Shown here: positions 26,810 to 35,756 of the stretch, one piece after another
How the letters are laid out: every line of letters starts with the position of its first letter
Numbering within the stretch: the stretch's first letter is position 1
Origin: Fusibacter paucivorans
GTDB taxonomy: Bacteria > Bacillota > Clostridia > Peptostreptococcales > Acidaminobacteraceae
Direction: 5' to 3'
NCBI RefSeq assembly: GCF_018390735.1
Contig: NZ_JAHBCL010000010.1
Span: forward strand, 62,001-126,000
Length of the DNA: 64,000 bases
Program-made: the position numbers and the translations under genes
Notes under the pieces: model-generated
Database searches by the model: none
Told to the model about the DNA's origin: nothing
What the model saw: only the letters and a program-made list of their open reading frames with translations

Positions 26810-27742
26810 TTAGGCTCTTAAAATGCCATGGTGTTTTGGATTAGCCGCAGGTAACTGCACCGTATATGTCAAAACACCATCGACAACGTGAATGCGAATG
26901 GCGGCAATGGATTCCAAATAAGCTAGGTATGCTTTAATGCTGCGTTCCGCGACATAATACTTAAATACATTTTTACCTAAACCATATTGAATCCCTATCG
27001 TGCGCATCAAAGCATCAAATGTAGACTCTGGCGATAAAAATTTCAGCACTTCACGATACTGCCGCTGGAAAAAAGCGCGATTGCGATCGCAAAGCCCAGA
27101 TAATTCTTCCGGTAGATAAACATGTGCGCCATGTCCCACGGCAAAAAAACAACCTCTAATATTTCGTACCGCCTCAATGGATTCAAAATGCTTTTCAAGT
27201 TGCGTCACGACACCAACTTTTGCCGTTGCCAACCTCGTATCATCCAATAGTACATCACCAATAAAACAAACATGATCCGGTGTTATGACAACATGGTGGT
27301 TAGGCGTATGCCCTGGCATCGTCATCAATCGAAAAGTATGTCCTAAAATTTCAAGCGTCTCTTGACCGTTCAGCATTGTATCAACACGAAATCTTTCTTC
27401 GCCGTAAACCATCAATCCATCTATCGCCGTCGTCACAAAAGACATATAATACCGGCTGCTGTCTTCACAATAAAGATGGTCAATATAAGGCATGGCGATT
27501 TCGCATCCAAAATGTGCCTGTAATAAATAATTGCCGCCTACGTGATCGATATGTCCATGCGTATTCACAATATAGCGCACTGTAAGCGCCTGTTCTGTCA
27601 GCCATGCCAGCAATTGCCTGCTTTCACGCACGTGACCGGTATCAATGAGGATCACCTCATGATCTGATAAATAATACAGCCCTGCATTGGCATATTTCAT
27701 TACCAGCAGGGCTGTTTTGGGCGTTAACGAAATCAAATGCAT
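26810..27742 (-). CDS. MBL-fold metallohydrolase
   Basis: A 310-residue metallo-beta-lactamase-fold hydrolase. The metal ligands are visible: HGHIDH (about residue 61-66), the His of MPGHTPNHHV, the Asp of CFIGDVLLDD and a late His in FFAVGHGAHVY. The C-terminal third is a helical region resembling the winged-helix tails of related thioester or lactone hydrolases. Its substrate is unknown; thioesterase or glyoxalase II-like activity are the usual possibilities. It lies 100 bases after rsgA in the same orientation. Confidence 0.82.
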   Translation of the reverse strand: MHLISLTPKTALLVMKYANAGLYYLSDHEVILIDTGHVRESRQLLAWLTEQALTVRYIVNTHGHIDHVGGNYLLQAHFGCEIAMPYIDHLYCEDSSRYYMSFVTTAIDGLMVYGEERFRVDTMLNGQETLEILGHTFRLMTMPGHTPNHHVVITPDHVCFIGDVLLDDTRLATAKVGVVTQLEKHFESIEAVRNIRGCFFAVGHGAHVYLPEELSGLCDRNRAFFQRQYREVLKFLSPESTFDALMRTIGIQYGLGKNVFKYYVAERSIKAYLAYLESIAAIRIHVVDGVLTYTVQLPAANPKHHGILRA

Positions 27743-27841
27743 TCGAATCTGCCATCCTTCACTGTTTTGAAGCCATTATAGCATATTCACTGCAAATAAG
27801 CATTCTTTTATACGAATATCCGTGATTGCCGTACATGTGTC

Positions 27842-28963
27842 TTATCGTTTTTTAAAGTGTTTTTGCTTTCGATTCCGCATCGTTTGAAGCTGTTGTTTCT
27901 TTCTATTGAGAAATGCGATTTCACGCTGCAGTTTAAGATAGTGCGCATACCTTTCTTCCGTAAGTGCACCAGATTCAATAGCCGCTCTCACAGCACATCC
28001 TGGCTCGTTGCCGTGGGTACAATTGTTAAATCGACATTTCGCCGTTAACGCGCCAATATCATCAAATGTTTGGTCCAACGTCTCTTCATCTGCCCAAAGC
28101 TGTACTTCTCGAACACCAGGTGTATCAATAATTGCAAGACCATTCACGCCTTGTAAAAGCTGCGCAGCCGTCGTTGTATGCTTTCCCTTCGCGGTATGCA
28201 GCTGTGTTTCACCTGTCTTTTGAACCGACGCTGATAATAGTTTATTGGTCAGTGTTGACTTGCCGACGCCCGACGATCCAATGAGCACAATCGTATCGGT
28301 TGGTTCCAGCTCTGCTGAAAGCATTTCGAAGCCCTCACCCGTGACAGCGCTATAGCCAATGACCGGAATACCGAATGCGACAGCCTTCACTGCTTCTATC
28401 AGGGCTTCCGGCGTGGGACATAAGTCGCGCTTACTCATGACGATTATAGGCTTGGCACCACTGTTGTAGGCAAGCGTTATAAAGCGTTCAATGCGCTTCA
28501 AATTATAATTACCGTCCAAGCCTGTCACAATAATCGCTTTATCGACATTTGCTGCAATAACTTGTTCTTGGGTCGTACCCACGCCGCCTGCCATCTTTTT
28601 ACCGCCTGTGTCTTTTTGCTTGCGAACAAAAACACTTCGCCTTGGCTTTACAGATTCGATTCGGCAATGACCGTCCACTAGGAAAATAGTAACCCAGTCA
28701 CCAACTGCGGGGAAATCAATGTTGCCTACCGTTTCATACTTGAAACGACCCGAAAGCACTGCATCAAATACTTGATCAGAAGTCTGTACACGGTAGTGTC
28801 CTCTATTTTTATAGATGACTCTACCTTCCTGCAACGATGTCTCAGGAGCACTATAGCCTGCCCCGTTCTGAACCGTTTCACCGATATTGCCGTCAATTTT
28901 AATTGTCTCAAGTTCCTTCTTCTCAATTTCTCTTCTGTTCATATGTTCTTTATTGTTTATCAT
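27842..28963 (-). CDS. rsgA: Ribosome small-subunit-dependent GTPase A
   Basis: A 373-residue RsgA, the circularly permuted GTPase that checks late 30S subunit maturation. An OB domain (about 50-120) is followed by the permuted G motifs: G4 as SKRD, G1 as GSSGVGKST, G3 as DTPGV. The C-terminal zinc knuckle is CRFNNCTHGNEPGC. The N-terminus is about 50 residues longer than usual and charged. ATG 28961-28963 lies four bases after GGAGG; an upstream start at 29035 would run through the leader terminator hairpin and is rejected. Expression probably depends on the complex leader at 29003-29284. Confidence 0.95.
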   Translation of the reverse strand: MINNKEHMNRREIEKKELETIKIDGNIGETVQNGAGYSAPETSLQEGRVIYKNRGHYRVQTSDQVFDAVLSGRFKYETVGNIDFPAVGDWVTIFLVDGHCRIESVKPRRSVFVRKQKDTGGKKMAGGVGTTQEQVIAANVDKAIIVTGLDGNYNLKRIERFITLAYNSGAKPIIVMSKRDLCPTPEALIEAVKAVAFGIPVIGYSAVTGEGFEMLSAELEPTDTIVLIGSSGVGKSTLTNKLLSASVQKTGETQLHTAKGKHTTTAAQLLQGVNGLAIIDTPGVREVQLWADEETLDQTFDDIGALTAKCRFNNCTHGNEPGCAVRAAIESGALTEERYAHYLKLQREIAFLNRKKQQLQTMRNRKQKHFKKR

Positions 28964-29002
28964 TTCGCCTCCATGCATGGGACGTATTTTGTCCCGATTA
29001 AT

Positions 29003-29029
29003 TAAAAATAAAACACGATTCCCATCGTG
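29003..29029 (-). terminator. Terminator or attenuator in the rsgA leader
   Basis: On the minus strand CACGAT-GGGA-ATCGTG is followed by TTTTATTTTT. This is an intrinsic terminator 40 to 66 bases upstream of the rsgA start codon. It either ends a separate short transcript or regulates rsgA by readthrough. Confidence 0.7.
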
Positions 29030-29042
29030 CATCAAAAACCAT

Positions 29043-29143
29043 GCTGAAAGGTTAATCCATCACTTGGCAATTGCCAAGGCATTATTTCGTTACGCCAAAA
29101 TCACCATTTTAAATTTTGTCATAATAACATCACTCCTTTCAGC
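29043..29143 (-). promoter_or_regulatory. Structured leader: long-range stem enclosing a mini-ORF and a 16-base palindrome
   Basis: GCTGAAAGG (29043-29051) is the exact inverse of CCTTTCAGC (29135-29143). In minus-strand RNA the second copy is the ribosome site GGCTGAAAGGAG of a 10-codon reading frame, so pairing would hide it. Between the arms lies the perfect palindrome CTTGGCAATTGCCAAG (29063-29078). The arrangement suggests translation-dependent control of the downstream terminator and rsgA. Confidence 0.5.
29090..29122 (-). CDS. Possible leader peptide upstream of rsgA
   Basis: Ten codons read MTKFKMVILA and end in TAA. An AAAGGAG ribosome site lies ten bases before the ATG. The reading frame is too short to be a functional protein on its own merit and is proposed as a regulatory leader because it lies inside the inverted repeat and before the terminator. 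It could also be chance. Confidence 0.35.
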   Translation of the reverse strand: MTKFKMVILA

Positions 29144-29197
29144 CTATACATGTCAGCTGCTTGCATTCGTGTATTACTGCGTCTTTCATATTCAATG

Positions 29198-29284
29198 GCC
29201 AAATATCGCTTGGCATTATAGCCATGCAGATACGTGCCAAATCATTAACATCGTTATTGTACGCTATTTGCCAAGTACTGTCAA
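29198..29284 (-). promoter_or_regulatory. Strong promoter with repeated TTGGCA operator sites
   Basis: The minus strand has a textbook TTGACA (29279-29284), 17-base spacer and TACAAT (29256-29261). The spacer contains CTTGGCAA (29268-29275). A second -10-like TATAAT lies at 29215-29220, a TTGGCA at 29235-29240, and the dyad GCCAA-N7-TTGGC at 29198-29214. The repeated half-site also forms the palindrome at 29063-29078. I infer a repressor that binds TTGGCAA-type sites and controls the transcript leading to rsgA; I cannot name it. Confidence 0.6.
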
Positions 29285-29362
29285 GTTTCAATATTGACGG
29301 CAATTGACTCCCCATTAATATGATCGCATAAGGGGGCATTCAGCAAGTATTCCCTGTTATGG

Positions 29363-30118
29363 TTAAAGCGTAAAATTGGCAATCAATTGCTTTGTATAAG
29401 CATGTTTCGGCGCTGTAAAAAGTGTTTCCTTATCGGACAGTTCAACCATCTCGCCATCTTTCATAACCGCGATGCGGTTACACATATGTTTAATCACGTT
29501 TAGATCGTGGCTGATAATAATGTATGTCAAATCCTGCTGTGCGTGCAGCTTCATCAGCAGATTAATGATTTGTCCCTGTACCGATACATCAAGTGCCGAT
29601 ACGGGCTCATCGAGCAACAGGAGTTTCGGTTCAACCGCTAGCGCCCTCGCAATGCAAACGCGCTGCAGCTGCCCGCCGCTAAACTGATTGATCTTCTTTA
29701 TTTTGTCAACAGGCGACATCCCCACTGAAGACAACAGGGCTTCAATACGCTCATCCTGTTCTGACTTGGTGAGTTTATGATGCCGTTTGATAGCCGTGCG
29801 CAAAATTTTTTCCACAGATGAAAGCGGGTCAAACACTTCATTAGATTGCTGCATGACAATCTGAACATCTTTGCGAAAAGGCATGCCAATGCCGTCAAAG
29901 ATCAGTTCACCTGCTGTCGGTGCTTGCAGTTTTAAAATCATTTCACCGAGCGTCGTTTTACCTGAACCCGATTCACCAATAATGCCCAATATATCGCCTC
30001 GGTAAACCGTCATGCTGACGTCCTTAACCGCATCAATGAGATGACCGCGCTTAAGCAAATTTGGCTTTACAAAAAATTGTTTTCTGAGATGGTTAATCAA
30101 TAAAATGCGTTCATGCAT
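29363..30118 (-). CDS. Peptide ABC transporter ATP-binding protein, OppF-like
   Basis: A 251-residue ABC ATPase. Walker A GESGSGKTT, the Q-loop region VMQQSNE, the signature FSGGQLQRV and Walker B LLLLDEPVSALD are all intact, so ATP hydrolysis is expected. The N-terminus (FVKPNLLKRGHLIDAVKDVS) is typical of OppF/DppF. The C-terminal extension found in many relatives is short. It overlaps the preceding ATPase gene by eight bases and is the last gene of the 35715-29363 operon. With the OppD-like partner it powers the two fused permeases. Confidence 0.9.
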   Translation of the reverse strand: MHERILLINHLRKQFFVKPNLLKRGHLIDAVKDVSMTVYRGDILGIIGESGSGKTTLGEMILKLQAPTAGELIFDGIGMPFRKDVQIVMQQSNEVFDPLSSVEKILRTAIKRHHKLTKSEQDERIEALLSSVGMSPVDKIKKINQFSGGQLQRVCIARALAVEPKLLLLDEPVSALDVSVQGQIINLLMKLHAQQDLTYIIISHDLNVIKHMCNRIAVMKDGEMVELSDKETLFTAPKHAYTKQLIANFTL

Positions 30119-31100
30119 GGGCTAATCCTCCGTCATTTGCATCCAGATACGGGTGACAGCATCGATAGCGCTCACCCCGATAAGTCTCCATAATCGGAAC
30201 CATCGCTTCACAGCTTATCGTTTTGCGTTCACAGCGTTCAGCAAATGGACAGGCTTCTTTAAAATTTAAAGGGTTCAGCGGATAGCCAGAAAGCTCATAA
30301 AGCGTTGACGACATGTCTTTCAGCGATTCAGCACAGGTGATGAGCCCGCGTGTATACGGGTGCACTGATGCTTTCATCAGCGCCTGTGTATCCCCTTCAT
30401 TCATGACAAGCCCGCCATACATCACCACAACGCGCTGTGTTATATGGTGAATAACGTCAAAATCATGCGTTACAATAATCATAGCAGTCCCATATTTTTC
30501 ATTGATTTGCTTAAGCAATTTCATCATTTTCAGTTTCAATGTCGCATCAATTGCACTGGTTGGTTCATCGGCAATAATCACTTTGGGCTGTGCAACGAGC
30601 GCAAGCGCAAGTGCGATACGCTGTCCTTGTCCCCCGCTGAGTTGATAAGGATATTGTTTTAGCAATGTCGTTTGATTTTCAATACCGACATCTGACAACA
30701 ATTGTTTTACATAGGATGCATCATAAGGTTTGCCCAGTACTTTGAACTGCTCTTTAAAATGGTACTGTATCGTTTTGCGCTGTGACAGCGACTGCTTAGG
30801 ATTCTGAAAAATATAAGCAATCGATCTGCCAAGAATCTGATACCGCTTCTTTATTGGCAGCTCCAGCATAGATTCCCCTTCATAAAGCAATGTACCACTA
30901 TCGACGCGATAAGAATCATAATCCATTAACCCAAGCATGGTCTTCAAAAGGACTGACTTTCCGCTGCCCGACTCTCCTATGATGCCTAAAACCTCACCTT
31001 TTGCAAGCTTCAAGTCAATGCCGCGGATAACTTCGAGATACTTATCTGAAATTTTTAGCGATACGCGATATGCTTTTAATGCAAGTAACGCTTCTGCCAT
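30111..31100 (-). CDS. Peptide ABC transporter ATP-binding protein, OppD-like
   Basis: A 329-residue ABC ATPase with Walker A GESGSGKSV, the Q-loop IFQNPKQS, signature LSGGQGQRI and Walker B VIIADEPTSAID. The C-terminal oligopeptide-transporter extension carries Cys residues (CPFAERCERKTISCEA) that in OppD/DppD relatives can hold an iron-sulfur cluster. The start has GAGGGAG at good spacing. It is separated by 65 bases from the DppC-like fusion gene upstream. Its presence fixes the transporter family as the oligopeptide/dipeptide/nickel class. Confidence 0.92.
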   Translation of the reverse strand: MAEALLALKAYRVSLKISDKYLEVIRGIDLKLAKGEVLGIIGESGSGKSVLLKTMLGLMDYDSYRVDSGTLLYEGESMLELPIKKRYQILGRSIAYIFQNPKQSLSQRKTIQYHFKEQFKVLGKPYDASYVKQLLSDVGIENQTTLLKQYPYQLSGGQGQRIALALALVAQPKVIIADEPTSAIDATLKLKMMKLLKQINEKYGTAMIIVTHDFDVIHHITQRVVVMYGGLVMNEGDTQALMKASVHPYTRGLITCAESLKDMSSTLYELSGYPLNPLNFKEACPFAERCERKTISCEAMVPIMETYRGERYRCCHPYLDANDGGLAHA

Positions 31101-31165
31101 GTTTTTATCTCCCTCTTGGTATAAGATTAATCACCTTATAAGATTCGACAACTTTCTATGCATCG

Positions 31166-33343
31166 TCAATACAGTTCGAATACGAGCGATTCAATCAGCA
31201 AGTTGCCAAAATCTTCAACGCTAATACCGTCATTTTTTGTTTCGGATGTCTGATAGTTAAGATAGACTGTTGGAATTCCCCATTTGTAATAAAATGGTTC
31301 TTTCGTGCGTCTCGCTAAAAAAGAATCTGGATGACCACTTATATTTTCGATGTTTTCGACAAGTAAGTTCGTAAAGTTAGCAGCGACCGGCTTGGCGTCT
31401 GATATGAGGTGTTTGTCGATGGTCACTTCACCATTTAATCCTTGTGAAAAATCGAGATGCGTCAAATCAAGGTAGCATTCGCTATTCTTAATCTGATAAT
31501 AATACCGCTCCCAGTAAACGCCTTTCCCACCGTTATCCTCTAATTGACTGCCATCCCAGAAGATAAGGATAACACTCTTTGTCAATCGCCCTTCATTGGC
31601 TTTTAACGCTTGCAGGAAGTTCATAACGAAATTAAAACGCCGCGTTCCCTCTTCACTGTCTTCATAATTCAAATCAAATCCCAAAATCATCGCTTCCGGT
31701 TCATTGATATCGGGATTGCCTTGAATATAGCCGACGACGTTCGTGAGAACTGCCTCTTCCTGCTGACTCTTTACTGTCAAATGCATCCGTTCCTTCATCA
31801 GCGCCCGTTCATATTTTTTTGGCATACCGATGATCACACCGTCTTCAACACGTGTTCCGAGGCGTGAATACTGTGACGCTTCGTCTTCCAGTACGATAAT
31901 CCCCAGTGCATTCGTCTCCTGCAAGACTTTCTCCGAGAAGTTCAGCCAATAAGCTTCATCATAGAGCTCCGGATTGATAATGACAAACTTATGGTTAATT
32001 TTAGCACGCTCCGTATTTGACAGGCTGGTTAAATCCGATTGTCGAGCATCGTAGACATAGCCTGTTCCCTCAAAAGATTGATACGTATAAGGTACAATCC
32101 CTTCAATCACTGTATTGCCAATCTCTCCATCAATGGCCTCAATCCAATGATAGCGCAATGATTCATAGGGCTGGTCATAGGTTTCCAGTGCCGGAACGGG
32201 ATCAATCCCGAGTGTGGTCAGTCGGTTTACAAGATACGTTCTATGAGATTCATTACCGGGCAGTGCCGCTTCCTGATCAAAGGCGACACTTGGTATACGC
32301 GACATCGAAAAATCATGATACGCTGCCCCCGACGTAACCATCGGCATTGTAATCACCGCAATTAACACGAGAAACACAATCGCACCGACCGTCGTCTCAC
32401 GCTTCGAAAACTGAAGCACTTTCATTTGCTTAAGTTTTCGGCGAATCCCTTCACCCAGTAAATTGAAGCCCAATACGACGAAGAAAAAAGCCGCTGCACT
32501 GGAAAAAACAATCCACGGTGCACTGCGGATCGTATTTTTGGCAGCACCGAGCATACTTGACCACTCTGGTTCATAACTCGTCGCCTTGCCGACCAACACC
32601 CCCTGATCTGTTGAAGCGACAATGCGCAAATTGCCAATATAGACGTTAAATATCCCAAGCTGCATCAGTACAGTCAGTACACGTGCAATTTCCATAAAGA
32701 ACATCACAGTCATTTCCGGCAGCAAATGCGGCAGAATATTGCTGAAAATAATCTGAAGAGGGTGTCTGCCAATGGCTATTTCGCTTTTAATAAAATCCTT
32801 TTGCCGAATGCGTATAACGCGATCACGGACAACTTCGCCGGTTCTCGCCCACTCTACAAGTGTTAAAACAACAATAAACACCATCGTTGACGCCGATTTT
32901 GAAAATGTTTTAAAATAGGGAATACTCAGCACGAGAATACAAAGCAGTACCGGGGGAATGCCGTTAAAGACATTATTGAATTGTTCAATGACAACTTTTG
33001 ACGCCGTTCGCTCATAACCGGCACCGATCCCAAAGATTAGTGCGAACAAAAATCGCAAGAGCGTTACGGATAAAGCAACGGACAATGTCAGTCGCGTGCC
33101 ATAGAGAATAAAGCTTAAGACATCTCTGCCGGAATCATCCGTTCCAAGCACATAATCTTCATCCGGTTCAAAAGGTGCCGTCCGAAACACAAAGGCTCCC
33201 GACGAATCTGTATAACTGTCCAGTGTGTTCGTCGTATAGGGATTCTTATCTGTCAATACCCATGGAAAAAGCATGATGATAAAGGTAACGAACAACATGA
33301 GTATACCCGCGATCATGAAGCCATTTGTATACTTTTTAATCAC
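31166..33343 (-). CDS. DppC-like permease fused to an extracellular degenerate M28-type domain
   Basis: A 725-residue fusion. Residues 1-310 are a DppC/OppC permease: N-terminal membrane helix, the VLGTDDSGRDVLS motif, five further helices and the coupling-loop motif AIGRHPLQIIFSNILPHLLPE. An extra membrane helix (about 322-345) places residues 346-725 outside the cell. That part resembles an M28 aminopeptidase fold (MILGFDLNYEDSEEGTRR, ILIFWDGSQLEDNGGKG, YKWGIPTVYLNY), but the expected His/Asp/Glu/His metal ligands are missing. The start is GTG 33341-33343 after GAGGAGG, overlapping the upstream gene by four bases. I infer a receptor rather than an enzyme. Confidence 0.85.
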   Translation of the reverse strand: MIKKYTNGFMIAGILMLFVTFIIMLFPWVLTDKNPYTTNTLDSYTDSSGAFVFRTAPFEPDEDYVLGTDDSGRDVLSFILYGTRLTLSVALSVTLLRFLFALIFGIGAGYERTASKVVIEQFNNVFNGIPPVLLCILVLSIPYFKTFSKSASTMVFIVVLTLVEWARTGEVVRDRVIRIRQKDFIKSEIAIGRHPLQIIFSNILPHLLPEMTVMFFMEIARVLTVLMQLGIFNVYIGNLRIVASTDQGVLVGKATSYEPEWSSMLGAAKNTIRSAPWIVFSSAAAFFFVVLGFNLLGEGIRRKLKQMKVLQFSKRETTVGAIVFLVLIAVITMPMVTSGAAYHDFSMSRIPSVAFDQEAALPGNESHRTYLVNRLTTLGIDPVPALETYDQPYESLRYHWIEAIDGEIGNTVIEGIVPYTYQSFEGTGYVYDARQSDLTSLSNTERAKINHKFVIINPELYDEAYWLNFSEKVLQETNALGIIVLEDEASQYSRLGTRVEDGVIIGMPKKYERALMKERMHLTVKSQQEEAVLTNVVGYIQGNPDINEPEAMILGFDLNYEDSEEGTRRFNFVMNFLQALKANEGRLTKSVILIFWDGSQLEDNGGKGVYWERYYYQIKNSECYLDLTHLDFSQGLNGEVTIDKHLISDAKPVAANFTNLLVENIENISGHPDSFLARRTKEPFYYKWGIPTVYLNYQTSETKNDGISVEDFGNLLIESLVFELY

Positions 33344-35715
33344 GATTGCCTCCTCATCGGGTCAAACCAGTTATTAAGTATTCTAAAGAATGTATTTGCA
33401 GCAATAAACATCAGCCCCAAGATAACAGAAATAAGCAGTACATACGTTGGATCATAGCGGTTGATAATCAAATAGGCCCCCACGCCGACACAGGCATAAA
33501 GGTATTCAACCACCAGTAGATTCACCATAATCAGTCTCAATATTGAAGCCATGGATGTCAATAAATACGTAATGAGCATTGGCAGGACGTGATGCCACAA
33601 AATGCGCTTTCGAGGCACGCCTCTAGCAATTTCACCCATGATAAATGGTTCTGCCATCAGGCGCTCTGTTTCCATTTGAATGATGCGAATGATATAAATC
33701 ATCGGGACAACACACATTACAATAATCGGCATCACGGTCATCCGCATCGTTTCAGGTGTAAAGGGACCAAGCCATCCGTGTTTGACGAGTACAATAATGG
33801 TATAAATACCAAGAAGACTAATGAGAACATCCGGTATTGCATAAAGGATGAGCACGACGAGATCGCCGAATGTTCGCTTTTTAAGCCCCCTGTGCATACC
33901 GATGAGCAGACCTGCAACACCTGATATGGTCACCGTTGCCAAAAAACGTTTTAGTGTCTCCAAAAAGCCAACATATAATGCAGTTTTAAGTGCCGGCGTC
34001 AAGTATGAAGCTGAATTTCCCACCAACTGCATCACATAGTAAATCATGCGTCTGATGTGCAGTGAAAAAACATAATTCGTATACTGTCCGCCATAATCTG
34101 CTTTAGTAATATCGTTTGGCACCAATAAAATAAACAGCATCAAAATCAGCATGATGACTGTTGGCACGATGATGATCAGTGCTTTGAGCAGCAGCTGATA
34201 AAGGGTTGAACGGTACATTCTTACGAGGATCCCTGTCGTCATATGTTTGCCCACGCTAACAATCGCCGCCAATCCAATAGTCAGCCAGAGTAAAAACACA
34301 ATCACTCTAAGCTGATAAGGCATGTAATTGAGATCTCTCGGCTTAAAATAAGCTTGACTTAACAGCCCTTTCAGCGCATCAACACCGCGCTGATATGCAT
34401 CTATATCCATCATATCAATACGGTCTTGCGCCATAATATGCGACATGGTACTCATATTGATGTTCTGCGTTAAGATAATAGATGGAACAGACTGATTTAA
34501 TAAGTAACTGCTGCCATCTGTATTGAGAATATCGGTCTCCCCCAATACAACATCGGAGGTTTCAAGATATTGGCTCACTTTACTCGCCAGTATTGCCGAA
34601 AACTTATTGCCGTTATTATTGGCACTGCGATATCCGATATTGACATCGGAACTCCCGGCAAAACCCATGACCCCAATTTCAATAAATTCACTACCTTCGG
34701 GCATTTGTTTCAATAAGTTTGCAACGCCTGCGTCACTGCTTGAGCCCCCGTCAACAAAAGCAAAATACACATCACCGGCTGGTTTCTGAGCAATCTCAGC
34801 TGCATACTTAATCATTTCAGAAAGTGCCGATACACCTGTCAGACGTTGCATGACATTTTGATAACGGTCACCTAGATAGTAACCAATGCTATCATAATAT
34901 GTGTAAAAGACGATTGGGCGTCCATGCCCTGTTCCTTTGATTTTGCCGACAATATTATGCCCCGTTAAAACGGGATAAGCATCGCCAACCTTTAACGTTA
35001 CATTTGAAATACGGCCTGATACGGGACCGCTTTTTGCCGTACCTTCTAAAGGCCTTTCGATCGCCATTGCCTTTAATGCGGCATAAGTTTCTTTCGTGAT
35101 TTTTGCGAGGTACAGATCGTCAGCGCGTTTTTGACCAAAATAGGGATTAAAATACAGTTGCTCACGCTGCGGTGTATCCTCCATAATCATTAGTCCGCGA
35201 ACGCCATTTTCTCTGGCATATGCAACGATTTCATCTGTTAGCTGATTGAATTTTGTCACGACAATTTTGCCGGACAAAAGCGCAGGCGTCGTACTATAAA
35301 AGCTGCTCTCTAAAAACAACATGTCGCCAGTATAATTAATGGCACCCGAATATTGATTATAATAAGTCTGATAATCAGACATAATTTCAAAATCCAGCGT
35401 TTCTGAATCTGTATGAATCATGAAAGTCGGCGCTTCATCATAACTGATTCCGATCATATCGAAGTCTTGAACATAATTCTCACCATCCGGCTTAAGACCC
35501 GAACTAGCCATGGTTTCAAGCAGTGCATTTTCAAATACTGCGTGTCCTTCAGTTCCTACCTGGCGTGTTGTTTTATCCGCATCAATCAATGCATAAATTG
35601 AAGGATGCCCACCTGTTTCAGTCACACGATCTTCGTGGCTAAACAACACCCATGCCAAAGACAGCGTTATGGTAATAAAGATGATGCTGTAAAGAGCCAA
35701 ACGCTTTTGCCGCAT
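33340..35715 (-). CDS. DppB-like permease with N-terminal extracellular degenerate M28-type domain
   Basis: A 791-residue fusion and first gene of the operon. A membrane helix (about 8-27) leads to an extracellular region (about 30-455) with a PA-like insert (KIVVTKFNQ, NGVRGLMIMED) and an M28-like core (IVGKIKGTGHGRPIVFYTYYDS, LTGVSALSEMIKYA). A helix at about 462-485 returns to the cytoplasm, and a DppB-type permease follows (about 490-791) with the coupling motif EIARGVPRKRILWHHVLP. Active M28 enzymes read HYDS, GADDN, EE and SDH; here they read YYDS, QRLTGV, GSSS and TDG, so catalysis is unlikely. ATG 35713-35715 follows GTGAGG. Confidence 0.86.
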   Translation of the reverse strand: MRQKRLALYSIIFITITLSLAWVLFSHEDRVTETGGHPSIYALIDADKTTRQVGTEGHAVFENALLETMASSGLKPDGENYVQDFDMIGISYDEAPTFMIHTDSETLDFEIMSDYQTYYNQYSGAINYTGDMLFLESSFYSTTPALLSGKIVVTKFNQLTDEIVAYARENGVRGLMIMEDTPQREQLYFNPYFGQKRADDLYLAKITKETYAALKAMAIERPLEGTAKSGPVSGRISNVTLKVGDAYPVLTGHNIVGKIKGTGHGRPIVFYTYYDSIGYYLGDRYQNVMQRLTGVSALSEMIKYAAEIAQKPAGDVYFAFVDGGSSSDAGVANLLKQMPEGSEFIEIGVMGFAGSSDVNIGYRSANNNGNKFSAILASKVSQYLETSDVVLGETDILNTDGSSYLLNQSVPSIILTQNINMSTMSHIMAQDRIDMMDIDAYQRGVDALKGLLSQAYFKPRDLNYMPYQLRVIVFLLWLTIGLAAIVSVGKHMTTGILVRMYRSTLYQLLLKALIIIVPTVIMLILMLFILLVPNDITKADYGGQYTNYVFSLHIRRMIYYVMQLVGNSASYLTPALKTALYVGFLETLKRFLATVTISGVAGLLIGMHRGLKKRTFGDLVVLILYAIPDVLISLLGIYTIIVLVKHGWLGPFTPETMRMTVMPIIVMCVVPMIYIIRIIQMETERLMAEPFIMGEIARGVPRKRILWHHVLPMLITYLLTSMASILRLIMVNLLVVEYLYACVGVGAYLIINRYDPTYVLLISVILGLMFIAANTFFRILNNWFDPMRRQS

Positions 35716-35756
35716 GTTCAAACCTCACTTTTAATAAGCATTCACAATCATTTGCC

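Noticed and set aside
28887-29297. 136-residue plus-strand reading frame opposite the rsgA start and leader
   Set aside because: It has no good ribosome site, is antisense to rsgA, and its hydrophobic sequence looks like a translation of AT-rich control DNA.
29139-29339. 66-residue minus-strand frame between the transporter operon and rsgA
   Set aside because: It runs through the TTGACA/TACAAT promoter and has no ribosome binding site, so it is unlikely to be translated.
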